From: an uncultured Acidimicrobiia bacterium
GTDB taxonomy: Bacteria; Actinomycetota; Acidimicrobiia; Spongiisociales; Spongiisociaceae
Direction of reading: 5' to 3'
NCBI GenBank assembly: GCA_937900165.1
Contig: CALCCX010000252.1
Coordinates: 1 to 5,940, forward strand
Length of the DNA: 5,940 nt
Part shown: piece by piece, positions 1-5,898 of the stretch
How positions within the stretch are numbered: the first letter of the stretch is position 1
Layout: every line of letters starts with the position of its first letter
Notes under the pieces: model-generated
Seen by the model: the letters and a program-made list of their open reading frames with translations, nothing else
Databases searched by the model: none
What the model was told of the DNA's origin: nothing
Translations under genes and position numbers: made by a program

Positions 1-33
1 TTTCTGTCTGTGTTTTTTTTTTTTTTTTTTTTT
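1..33. other. Non-genomic poly-T read-through tail
   Basis: A short T-rich stretch is followed by 21 uninterrupted T residues (13-33) that abut the outer end of the Illumina P7 sequence. On the opposite strand this reads as adapter followed by poly-A, the usual result when a sequencer reads past the end of a short library molecule. It is not genomic and has no biological role. Confidence 0.9.
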
Positions 34-99
34 CAAGCAGAAGACGGCATACGAGATATATCAGTGTGACTGGAGTTCAGACGTGTGCTCTTCCGATCT
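34..99 (+). other. Illumina P7 / index / read-2 adapter (left contig end)
   Basis: Bases 34-57 are the P7 flow-cell oligo, 58-65 are index-region bases (ACTGATAT on the other strand, as I recall the TruSeq index 25 pattern), and 66-99 are the 34-base read-2 primer ending CTCTTCCGATCT. Genomic sequence begins at 100. Translating across this block gives the artefact peptide MTGVQTCALPI in one frame and MLFRS in another. Any protein beginning with those residues has a false N-terminus. Confidence 0.98.
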
Positions 100-714
100 G
101 GAGCAACGGTCCTGGCTGGTGCATGGACCGGCGGCCCATTTGCCGCTGCTGGTTTTCTAGGTGCGACCGTCGTTGCCACAGCCCTCTGGTATGCGATCGT
201 GCCGCGACGCTACCCGTTGTCAAACGCAGGGATCACCATCTTCGGCGTCGCCTGGGTGGCTGTGCCAATGTCGTTCGCGATTCCACTGTTCAGAGCTCCT
301 CGAGCTTTTCAGATAGTGCTCGCCCTGGTGCTGATCACCGCGGGCACCGACGTTGCCGCGTATTTCTTTGGGCGATCGTTTGGTCGCTCGAGGATGGCTC
401 CGGTTCTTTCACCGAACAAGACTTGGGAGGGATACGCAGGTGGCGTGCTTGGTGCTTCCGCCGTGGGGGCGGCCCTCGGTTCATTGCCATTCATGGATCC
501 GTTATCCGTGACAACCGGCATCGTGTTGGCCGTTGCGATCGGCGTCGTCTCGCCCCTCGGCGATCTCGCAGAGTCGGTGATAAAGCGCCTACTCGGACTC
601 AAGGACATGGGCTCGATCCTCCCAGGTCACGGCGGTCTCCTCGATCGCATCGACGCTTTCATCGTGGCCGTCCCGATCGGATACCTCACATACCTGGTGC
701 TCGGGATTCTGTGA
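100..714 (+). CDS. cdsA: Phosphatidate cytidylyltransferase (CDP-diacylglycerol synthase), 3' part
   Basis: CdsA is an integral inner-membrane enzyme that joins CTP and phosphatidic acid to give CDP-diacylglycerol, the precursor of the acidic phospholipids. The 204 genomic residues begin in frame at the adapter junction, so the N-terminus is missing. An ATG at 85 lies in adapter and is not the start. Several hydrophobic membrane segments are visible. The motif TDVAAYFFGR followed by LSPNKTWEGYAGG is typical of the family. The C-terminal signature is complete at about 574-654: SVIKR, four residues, KD, then LPGHGGLLDRID. Family members are usually about 260-300 residues, so roughly a quarter to a third is lost. 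The stop TGA (712-714) overlaps the dxr GTG start, suggesting translational coupling. Identification is secure; the truncation comes from the assembly, not from gene decay. Confidence 0.96.
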   Translation, partial: GATVLAGAWTGGPFAAAGFLGATVVATALWYAIVPRRYPLSNAGITIFGVAWVAVPMSFAIPLFRAPRAFQIVLALVLITAGTDVAAYFFGRSFGRSRMAPVLSPNKTWEGYAGGVLGASAVGAALGSLPFMDPLSVTTGIVLAVAIGVVSPLGDLAESVIKRLLGLKDMGSILPGHGGLLDRIDAFIVAVPIGYLTYLVLGIL

Positions 715-1850
715 ATTCCCTCGTCGTCCTCGGGGCGACCGGCTCAATCGGGCGTCAAGCGCTTGAGGTGGCCAGTCGACTTGGGATGGAAGTCGTCGGC
801 TTGGCGGCGAGATCCGCAAGCGATGGCCTAGCCGAACTTGCCAGTGCATATCCGAACGCTCGAATCGTCGCGGCAGACCCTCAACCCGAAGCCGCCGACG
901 CGTTTCGGACCCGGTTTGGGGATCGGTTCAGGCACGGCCCCGACGCCTTGGTCGAACTCGGCACCGTTGAAGGGGCAACGGTGGTGAACGGTGTGGTCGG
1001 GGCGGCCGGTTTGCGCGCCAGCCTCGCCGCTCTGGCTGCTGGAAACCGTCTCGCTCTTGCGAACAAGGAGAGCTTGGTCGCCGCCGGCCCTCTCATTCTC
1101 GAAGCAGCGGAGGCCGGTGGAGGCGAGTTGTTGCCGGTCGATTCAGAACACTCCGCGCTGTTCCAATGCCTGATCGGGGAGGATTCCGATGACGTTCTCC
1201 GCCTTGTTCTCACTGCTTCTGGCGGCCCCTTTCGGGGTCGAAGTCGTGAAGACCTCGTCGAAGTGAAAGCAGTGGATGCCCTGGCCCACCCCACCTGGAA
1301 AATGGGGCCAAGGATCACGATCGACTCCGCGACAATGGTGAACAAGGGGTTAGAGGTGATCGAGGCGCACTTTCTGTTCCAGATGGCGTATGACAAGATC
1401 GATATCGTGGTGCATCCTCAGAGCATCGTGCATTCGCTTGTTGAATTCGTGGATGGCTCCCTCAAAGCACACGTCGGAGAGCCAGACATGCGCGTACCGA
1501 TCCAGTACGCACTTACCTACCCCCGTAGGTCCGTCGGAGTAGCAGACTCGTTTGCGATGGCCGGCGTGACGCTCGAGTTTTTTGAACCCGACCGATCAGC
1601 GTTTCCCGCCCTCGACCTGGCGTATGCTGCTGGCCGGGCGGCTGGAACCGCTCCAGCGATGTTCAACGCTGCCGATGAAGTCGCGGTAGAGGCCTTCCTC
1701 GAGGGCCAAATCGGATTCCTCGACATCCCGGCGGTCATCGAATCGGTTCTCAGCCGAATCGAGGCGTTACCTGTGGTTGACGTAGGCGGGGTGATGGCCG
1801 CAGACGCGGAGGCGAGACGGGTGGCTCGAGACCTGATTGGTTCCCGGTAG
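711..1850 (+). CDS. dxr: 1-deoxy-D-xylulose-5-phosphate reductoisomerase
   Basis: Dxr (IspC) converts 1-deoxy-D-xylulose 5-phosphate to 2-C-methyl-D-erythritol 4-phosphate using NADPH and a divalent metal. It is a cytosolic enzyme, the first committed MEP-pathway step and the fosmidomycin target. The 379-residue protein has the NADPH-binding loop GATGSIG (residues 8-14), ANKESLVAAG, the metal site VDSEH (D144, E146), the ASGGPFRG loop, the flexible lid HPTWKMG (H193, W196, M198), and DSATMVNKGLE with N211, K212 and metal ligand E215. HPQSIVHS and GEPDMR follow. All expected catalytic residues are present and the length is near the family norm. I chose GTG at 711 because the N-terminal beta strand and GATGSIG then sit at the usual distance and it forms a GTGA overlap with cdsA. 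The frame stays open upstream through cdsA and into adapter, which would give a spurious 594-residue fusion. Only a weak GGGA lies upstream, so coupled translation is likely. Confidence 0.98.
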   Translation: MNSLVVLGATGSIGRQALEVASRLGMEVVGLAARSASDGLAELASAYPNARIVAADPQPEAADAFRTRFGDRFRHGPDALVELGTVEGATVVNGVVGAAGLRASLAALAAGNRLALANKESLVAAGPLILEAAEAGGGELLPVDSEHSALFQCLIGEDSDDVLRLVLTASGGPFRGRSREDLVEVKAVDALAHPTWKMGPRITIDSATMVNKGLEVIEAHFLFQMAYDKIDIVVHPQSIVHSLVEFVDGSLKAHVGEPDMRVPIQYALTYPRRSVGVADSFAMAGVTLEFFEPDRSAFPALDLAYAAGRAAGTAPAMFNAADEVAVEAFLEGQIGFLDIPAVIESVLSRIEALPVVDVGGVMAADAEARRVARDLIGSR

Positions 1851-1860
1851 TCGGGAACTA
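1838..1860 (+). promoter_or_regulatory. Hairpin enclosing the dxr stop codon
   Basis: GTTCCCG (1840-1846) pairs perfectly with CGGGAAC (1852-1858). A G-T wobble and a T-A pair extend it to a 9-bp stem with the 5-base loop GTAGT. The dxr TAG stop (1848-1850) lies in the loop. No U-tract follows, so it is not a canonical intrinsic terminator. An mRNA-stability or attenuation element between dxr and rseP is possible. The structure is seen in the sequence; the role is inference. Confidence 0.45.
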
Positions 1861-1876
1861 CGAATAACGTTTCGTA
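1859..1876. promoter_or_regulatory. Inverted repeat between dxr and rseP
   Basis: TACGAA (1859-1864) and TTCGTA (1871-1876) form a perfect 6-bp inverted repeat with a 6-base spacer, within an AT-richer patch compared with the surrounding genes. It could be a protein-binding dyad or a weak RNA hairpin. It shares bases 1859-1860 with the outer pairs of the preceding stem, so the two RNA folds may compete slightly. A 6-bp dyad can arise by chance. Confidence 0.25.
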
Positions 1877-1889
1877 ATCATTTGAAATT

Positions 1890-1894
1890 GGAGG
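1890..1894 (+). promoter_or_regulatory. Ribosome binding site of rseP
   Basis: GGAGG lies 4 bases before the GTG at 1899. The only ATG at that distance (1897) is out of frame and closes after six codons, and the in-frame alternatives (GTG 1914, ATG 1917) are too far away. The site therefore supports the GTG start despite the short spacing. Confidence 0.7.
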
Positions 1895-1898
1895 CGAT

Positions 1899-3008
1899 GT
1901 GCTCGGCGGAACTGTGATGGTGCTCTCCATCGCCCTATTCATCATCGTCCACGAGGCCGGCCACTATTTCGCGGCTCGAGCGACCGGGATGAAGGCCACC
2001 GAGGCATTCATCGGATTTGGCCCTCGTTTGTGGTCCATAAAACGAGGCGACACCGAATATGGCATCAAGGCCATCCCGTTCGGTGGCTATGTACGTATCC
2101 TTGGCATGAACCCGTACGAGGAAGTAGCTCCTGAGGATGTAGGCCGAACCTACCGAGACAAGAAGTTCTGGCAAAAGTCGGTTGTGGTTCTGTCTGGCGT
2201 CGTTCTGAATTTTTTGATGGCCTACATCATTCTGTTTTTTCTCCTGTGGACCACCGGTTTGGTCGAGACGACAACCACCATCTCGGCTGTAACACCTGAG
2301 ATCAGCGATGGCACCCCGAGCCCGGCCGCTGTGGCGGGTTTGGCCGAGGGCGACACATTGCTGAGTATTGACGGAGTCGATATCGAGTCGTGGGAGGCGG
2401 CGGTCGAGCTGATCGCTGCTCGCCCGGGCTCAGAGATCACGATTGAGATCGAGCGGGACGGGTCGGTTCGGGAGCTGACCGCCGATCTGGCTCCAGTACA
2501 CCCCCAGACCGGAGAGGCGATCGGGTTCCTCGGGGTAGGACCTGGCGTTGAGGAGGTCTCGATCGGACCGTTCAGAGCGGCCGGATCGGCCGGCCTGCTG
2601 TTTTATGACCTGGTCGCCTTGTCCGTCCAGGCGATCGGTCGGCTGGTGAGTCCGGCTTCGTTGGTCGAGCTGGCCGGCGTTCTGGTCGGAGACACCGATA
2701 TCCCAGATGAGATCAGGCCGGTCAGTCCGATCGGGCTCGCCCAAATCGGTTCTCAGGTCGACCGAATCGGTGTCGAGTCGCTGGTGTTCATCCTCGCCTC
2801 GGTGAACATCATCCTCGGACTATTCAACTCGATCCCGATTTACCCCCTGGATGGCGGCCATTTTGCTGTCGCCCTGTACGAGAAGGTCACCAAGCGAGAG
2901 GCCGATATTCGTAAACTGGTCCCGCTGGCGGCTGCGGTGATCGTTCTGATGCTCTTCCTGGGCGTTGTGGCCCTGGTACTTGACTCCACCAATCCGCTAT
3001 CGCTGTGA
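1899..3008 (+). CDS. rseP: M50 site-2 intramembrane metalloprotease (RseP / Rip1 type)
   Basis: This family cleaves membrane-embedded substrates, typically anti-sigma factors already cut by a site-1 protease, and so controls envelope-stress transcription. The substrate here is unknown. The 369-residue protein has the zinc motif HEAGH (H18, E19, H22) in the first membrane helix, then the conserved GGYVRILGM membrane-associated loop. A second helix spans about 94-120. A single PDZ domain (about 115-205) includes AGLAEGDTLLSIDG. Membrane segments at about 288-310 and 341-362 flank the second active-site motif NSIPIYPLDGGH (N310, P313, D318). One PDZ and 369 residues make it shorter than E. coli RseP (about 450 residues, two PDZs) and closer to mycobacterial Rip1. 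The position between dxr and ispG matches Rip1 (Rv2869c) in Mycobacterium tuberculosis. A 48-base gap with two inverted repeats separates it from dxr. All key residues are present, so it should be active. Confidence 0.95.
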   Translation: MLGGTVMVLSIALFIIVHEAGHYFAARATGMKATEAFIGFGPRLWSIKRGDTEYGIKAIPFGGYVRILGMNPYEEVAPEDVGRTYRDKKFWQKSVVVLSGVVLNFLMAYIILFFLLWTTGLVETTTTISAVTPEISDGTPSPAAVAGLAEGDTLLSIDGVDIESWEAAVELIAARPGSEITIEIERDGSVRELTADLAPVHPQTGEAIGFLGVGPGVEEVSIGPFRAAGSAGLLFYDLVALSVQAIGRLVSPASLVELAGVLVGDTDIPDEIRPVSPIGLAQIGSQVDRIGVESLVFILASVNIILGLFNSIPIYPLDGGHFAVALYEKVTKREADIRKLVPLAAAVIVLMLFLGVVALVLDSTNPLSL

Positions 3009-3036
3009 GTTCGAAACCTGACGGCCCACCGAGTTG

Positions 3037-3068
3037 TTGCCAACATCGGGGTTGAACTCCGATACGAT
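3037..3068 (+). promoter_or_regulatory. Possible weak promoter in the rseP-ispG gap
   Basis: The 100-base gap 3009-3108 is the longest space within the housekeeping cluster. It contains TACGAT (3063-3068), an acceptable -10 hexamer, with TTGCCA (3037-3042) upstream at a 20-base spacing, which is longer than optimal. ispG may have its own promoter here, or may simply be read from upstream. No terminator-like stem with a T-run is seen in the gap. Confidence 0.2.
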
Positions 3069-3099
3069 CATGGCTGCGAGCGTGCTGTGAGGCCACGAT

Positions 3100-3104
3100 G
3101 AGGG
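3100..3104 (+). promoter_or_regulatory. Ribosome binding site of ispG
   Basis: GAGGG ends 4 bases before the ATG at 3109. The spacing is as short as that of rseP, and it supports ATG 3109 as the start. Confidence 0.55.
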
Positions 3105-3108
3105 TTCT

Positions 3109-4320
3109 ATGACATTCGGAAGACGCAAGACCCGCCAGATCATGGTTGGCAACGTTCCGGTGGGTGGCGGCACACCGATCACGGTTCAGTCGATGACGAC
3201 CACCAAGACGGCCGACGTTGACGGGACTCTCGCCCAGGTATACGCCCTGGCCGGATCAGGGGCTGACATCGTTCGAATCACCTGCAACGATGTCGATGCC
3301 GCCCAGGGTCTTGCCGAGATTGTGCCCAGATCGCCGGTTCCGATTGTCGCCGACATCCACTTTCAGTATCGCTTGGCTCTGGCCGCTCTTGAAGCAGGGG
3401 TCCAGGCCCTTCGCCTGAATCCAGGCAATATCCGAAAGCCCGACCAGATCAAGGCCGTGGCGACGGCTGCCAAGGAGCGCGGTGTGCCCATCAGGGTCGG
3501 AGTCAACGGCGGTTCGCTGGACAAGGACCTACTCGAAAAGTACGGCTCTGCGGTGCCGGAGGCCCTGGTCGAGTCAGCCCAGAAGGAAATCCGATATCTG
3601 GAAGAAGTCGATTTCACCGACATCAAGATCTCGGTGAAGCATTCGCACGTTCCGTCGATGATCGACTCCTATCGGCTATTGGCCGACACGGTCGACTACC
3701 CGCTGCATCTGGGGGTGACGGAGGCCGGCCCTCCTCCTGGTGGTCTCATCAAATCTGTGGCAGGTATCGCCACTCTCCTGCAAGAAGGAATTGGTGACAC
3801 AATTCGGTTTTCTCTGACGGCCGATCCGGTTGAAGAAGCCAAGGCGGGGCGCCAGCTGCTCGAGTATCTGGGCTTGCGCGAGCGGACCAGCCTCGATCTG
3901 ATCGCCTGCCCGAGCTGCGGCCGAGCCGAGGTCGACGTGGTGGCAGTCACCGCCGAGGCCCAGGAGCGTCTCGAGGCCGAGGGACTTGCAATCCAGGTCG
4001 CGGTGATGGGTTGTGTGGTCAACGGTCCTGGCGAGGCCCGCGAAGCCGACATCGGAATCGCCGCCGGCAAGAAAAGGGGACACCTGTTTATCAAAGGCCA
4101 GGTAGTCAGAGTCGTACCCGAGAGCGAGATGGTCGATGCCTTGGTCGACGAGGCCCGCAAGCTCGATGAGGAAGGTGTCGAGGCCCGCCTCGCCGCCGCC
4201 GAAGCCAACGCAGAGGAGATCGCAGCCGCCACCCGCGAACAACTCATCGAAATCCGAGGCGACGCCAACAACACCGTGGCCCGCCGAGCCGCGGTAGCTG
4301 AGATCGCCGAGCGCCCCTAG
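3109..4320 (+). CDS. ispG: 4-hydroxy-3-methylbut-2-en-1-yl diphosphate synthase (GcpE)
   Basis: IspG converts 2-C-methyl-D-erythritol 2,4-cyclodiphosphate to HMBPP, the penultimate MEP-pathway step, using a [4Fe-4S] cluster and a reductant such as flavodoxin or ferredoxin. The 403-residue protein starts with the TIM-barrel domain: GGGTPITVQSMT, ADIVRITC, VADIHFQYRLAL, LRLNPGNI, VRVGVNGGSL-type strands and LGVTEAGPPPGG. The C-terminal reductase-like domain follows. The cluster ligands are C267 and C270 in ACPSCGR, C302 in GCVVNGPGE, and E309, with exactly the spacing of E. coli C270, C273, C305 and E312. It is the two-domain bacterial form without the insertion found in plants. The C-terminus runs about 100 residues past C302 compared with about 67 in E. 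coli, and the extra part is rich in Ala, Glu and Arg and probably helical. Its stop codon is inside a short direct repeat. It works with dxr in the same pathway and closes the cluster. Confidence 0.97.
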   Translation: MTFGRRKTRQIMVGNVPVGGGTPITVQSMTTTKTADVDGTLAQVYALAGSGADIVRITCNDVDAAQGLAEIVPRSPVPIVADIHFQYRLALAALEAGVQALRLNPGNIRKPDQIKAVATAAKERGVPIRVGVNGGSLDKDLLEKYGSAVPEALVESAQKEIRYLEEVDFTDIKISVKHSHVPSMIDSYRLLADTVDYPLHLGVTEAGPPPGGLIKSVAGIATLLQEGIGDTIRFSLTADPVEEAKAGRQLLEYLGLRERTSLDLIACPSCGRAEVDVVAVTAEAQERLEAEGLAIQVAVMGCVVNGPGEAREADIGIAAGKKRGHLFIKGQVVRVVPESEMVDALVDEARKLDEEGVEARLAAAEANAEEIAAATREQLIEIRGDANNTVARRAAVAEIAERP

Positions 4321-4354
4321 CCTGGATCCACCGACGTAGCCTGGATCCACCGAC
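4318..4354. repeat. 18-base direct repeat with 19-base period at the ispG stop
   Basis: TAGCCTGGATCCACCGAC occurs at 4318-4335 and again, without mismatch, at 4337-4354, separated by one base. A third TAG falls in register at 4356-4358, after which similarity ends. The first copy contains the ispG stop codon. The decayed IS begins just downstream, so this may be a slippage duplication or a scar of insertion or deletion events. It is too short and too few in copies to be a CRISPR. Confidence 0.85.
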
Positions 4355-4429
4355 TTAGGGAAGCGAGTCGCCCGGCGGGCCGTGTTACCGCTGAGGTTCA
4401 GCTTTGTTTCGGCTTTCACTTCGGGTGAT

Positions 4430-4650
4430 TCCGGCTCGGCGTGAGAATCCCTTGCCACGACTGGCGAGGCGGGCGAGGAGCCGATCCGTGCGGTGGATTC
4501 AGGCTTAGGGCTGGCATCGGGGACTCTAGAAGGCCTCGAACACGTACTTTGGCGACCCATGGGAAGCAGGGAGAACCGGTGCTCCGGATGGAGCGTGATT
4601 TGGCGTCTCAAGCCGCTGCCTTCTTCGCCCAGGACAATGTCGGGCCGAAG
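4430..4650 (+). pseudogene. Remnant of IS3-family orfA (HTH_Tnp_1-like) with frameshifts
   Basis: The intact orfA would encode the roughly 100-residue helix-turn-helix and leucine-zipper part of the transposase. Around 4481-4549 one frame gives PIRAVDSGLGLASGTLEGL, resembling the orfA recognition-helix region (pattern PI..VA..LG...GTL.NWV), and continues to REN near 4573. The C-terminal heptad part RMERDLASQAAAFFA (4585-4635) lies in a different frame, so at least one indel separates them. Weaker similarity to the family's EFRxRAVR start may lie near 4430-4452, also out of frame. The AAAFFA end is diagnostic of this IS group; the upstream assignments are less certain. No usable start codon joins the pieces. 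Confidence 0.6.
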
Positions 4651-4652
4651 TC

Positions 4653-5046
4653 ACGTTCGGGTTTGTGGACGCGAACAAGGCTTGGTTCCCGATCCGGTTA
4701 AGGGCAGTCCGTCCCGGGGGTGTCCAGGAGCGGGGTTCATGAGTGGCGGCACCGTCAGACCGATCCGTGCCGTCGGGTTCGCCAGGACGCCCACCTGACC
4801 GACACGATCCGGCTGATATGGAAACAGTCTCGGGGTATCTTCTGGTCGCCTCGTGTGTGGGCTGAGTTGCGGCTCGGCCGTGACATTCGGGTGGGTCGCA
4901 ACCGGGTCGAGCGGCTGATGCGCCTCGCCGGTTCGGAGGGCGCCTACCGGCGAAAACGTGGTTGCACCCGCCGCGATCCGCAAGCGACCCTGTCTGATGA
5001 TCTGGGCAACCGGCCTTTCACCGCTGACGGGCCGAACCGGCTGTAG
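4653..5046 (+). pseudogene. Remnant of IS3-family transposase orfB, N-terminal third only
   Basis: The orfB product is the DDE transposase. Its start is visible as FGFVDANKAWFPIRL (4656-4700), in the -1 frame relative to the orfA tail. From 4720 the reading continues one frame over as VSRSGVHEWRHR. Nineteen bases lie between these parts where the family would have eighteen, so a single-base insertion explains the break. The HTH_21-type segment follows: SPRVWAELRLG, RVGRNRVERLMRLAG, YRRKRGCTRRDP, SDDLGNRPFTADGPNRL. It stops at TAG (5044-5046) exactly where family members have Trp (NRLW), consistent with TGG changed to TAG, and similarity is lost just after. No catalytic Asp, Asp or Glu is encoded, so it is non-functional. 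A GTG at 4720 gives a 108-residue open frame that should not be annotated as an intact protein. Confidence 0.88.
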
Positions 5047-5069
5047 GTGGCACTGTTGATGTGTGGGGC

Positions 5070-5405
5070 TCACTTGGAATCGTCTCGCGTTCGCCGGTCG
5101 GTCAGGCGTTGCACGAGTGCCCGCAGTGCATCGAGTTCCGCCTCGAAGGCGGCGCGCCCTGTCCGTGTGGCCCTTGCGGTTGTCTGAGGACGTCTTCCTA
5201 TGAAGCGCTTGTCGGTCTCGATGTAGCCAGCTTCTTCGAGAATCTCGAGGTGTCGACCCAAGTTGCCGTCGGTCAGATGCAGGGTCTTTTTCAGGTAGGT
5301 GAAGGTGGCGCGATCCGCTTCGACGAGAACGGCGAGAATCCCGAGCCGAGTCTTTTGGTGAACGAGATCATCGAGGGCGCGGATCGGGTGCGCCTCATCA
5401 GTCAC
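5070..5405 (-). CDS. Small winged-helix transcriptional regulator (HTH_34-like)
   Basis: The predicted 111-residue cytosolic protein has the order HP.RALDDLVHQKTRLGIL, a helix-turn-helix around TYLKKTLHLTDGNLGRHLEI with recognition helix DGNLGRHL, then LEEAGYIE and the wing KRFIGRRPQTTARATRTGR, ending in a helical tail (AFEAELDALRALVQRL). This is the pattern of the winged-helix family PF13601, related to MarR/ArsR regulators. No metal-binding cysteines are present, so a metal sensor is unlikely. I chose GTG 5405 because it overlaps the stop of the upstream membrane-protein gene (GTGA, 5402-5405) and gives the family's normal N-terminus. The frame stays open far upstream but is antiphase coding there. 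Coupling to the membrane gene suggests it regulates that operon or responds to its function; the ligand is unknown. It ends about 24 bases from the IS remnant, in convergent orientation. Confidence 0.85.
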   Translation of the reverse strand: MTDEAHPIRALDDLVHQKTRLGILAVLVEADRATFTYLKKTLHLTDGNLGRHLEILEEAGYIETDKRFIGRRPQTTARATRTGRAAFEAELDALRALVQRLTDRRTRDDSK

Positions 5406-5898
5406 GCGGACTCTTCGTGCAGCCTCAGCCAGACACCGGTTCCCAGGAACAGAGTGCCGGTGCCGATGGCCGCCCAGCTTGCGATGTGGAGAGGGTTCAG
5501 AGCCAGTAGTACCACGATCGTTCCGACAACCGCGCCGCCTGCCAAAGCGACTGGCCACGATCGCTCGATGCGACCGAACGCGATGTAACACGCACCTACC
5601 CAGATCCCGCTGACTACTTCCCGCAGCGTCCCAGTGGTGAAGGCGGGGAGACCAAACGCTCCCACAAAGAGCACTGCGACAATTACGAGAACGAGGAGAG
5701 AGGATCGTGAGACGCCGGTGCGCTTTTCGTGCAGTCCGTAGTACACCGCAGTAGTGACTCCACCGACAGGGCCGCTTATGGCCCAGAACACGGCGAGGCG
5801 TTCTCCACCGTACCTCCACGCGATGGGGGCGCTGATGAGTGTCAAAGCTCCAAAGAGGATCAGCGGAAACCAGGCTCCGGCAAGCGCATCACGGGTTC
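5402..5898 (-). CDS. Polytopic membrane protein of unknown function, 5'-truncated
   Basis: I do not recognise a named family. The visible 164 residues run in frame from the contig end and contain about six hydrophobic segments. These are FPLILFGALTLISAPIAW, AVFWAISGPVGGVTTAVYYG, SLLVLVIVAVLFVGAFGLPA, VVSGIWVGACYIAFGRIE, WPVALAGGAVVGTIVVLLAL and AAIGTGTLFLGTGVWL, joined by short charged loops such as HEKRTG and a final RLHEESA. There is no signal peptide, transport motif or catalytic motif that I can name. A TTG at 5845 could be read as a start, but it lies inside the first membrane segment, so the true start is probably beyond the contig. The in-frame TGA just upstream (5897-5899 on the minus strand) is made partly of adapter and is not a real stop. 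Its stop overlaps the regulator start by 4 bases, which implies a two-gene operon. Confidence 0.8.

Larger units (their letters stand above)
4355..5049 (+). mobile_element. Decayed IS3-family insertion sequence (boundaries uncertain)
   Basis: This stretch of almost 700 bases has no intact gene but holds recognisable pieces, in order, of an IS3-family element. They are orfA HTH and C-terminal traces, the orfA/orfB junction with orfB in the -1 frame as usual for the family, and the N-terminal part of orfB. Complete IS3 elements are about 1.2-1.5 kb. Here the DDE integrase core and the right end are missing, so the copy cannot transpose by itself. I could not identify terminal inverted repeats or target duplications. 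The left limit is set just after the direct repeats; clear homology begins only at about 4480. Between 4355 and 4440 I see nothing beyond a small GCCC/GGGC dyad near 4370-4380. Confidence 0.75.

Noticed and set aside
66..710. A long + strand open frame continuous with dxr, giving a 594-residue protein
   Set aside because: It begins in adapter sequence and runs antiphase through cdsA, whose own frame has the full family signature. Only the part from 711 is real.
3070..3112. Mini-ORFs before ispG: a 6-codon ATG frame at 3070 and a 4-codon frame at 3098 ending in ATGA over the ispG start
   Set aside because: They are too short to support, have no ribosome site of their own and show no attenuator-like composition. 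Chance is the simplest explanation.
4318..4358. A CRISPR-like repeat pair
   Set aside because: There are only two units, and the spacer is one base long. No cas genes are nearby.
4370..4381. A GC-rich dyad (GCCC/GGGC) after ispG as an intrinsic terminator
   Set aside because: The stem is only 4-5 bp and no T-run follows it.
3676..4611. A 311-codon minus-strand open frame opposite ispG
   Set aside because: It lies antisense to a gene with all its catalytic motifs intact, and its product shows no recognisable domain. It is an effect of GC-rich codon usage.
5061..5588. A + strand open frame of 175 codons
   Set aside because: It is antisense to the regulator and the membrane protein, both of which have coherent domain or membrane patterns. 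The + product has none.
5406..5819. An N-terminal extension of the regulator to a 249-residue protein
   Set aside because: The extra part is Arg/His-rich antiphase translation of the membrane-protein gene. The GTG at 5405 with a GTGA overlap explains the start.
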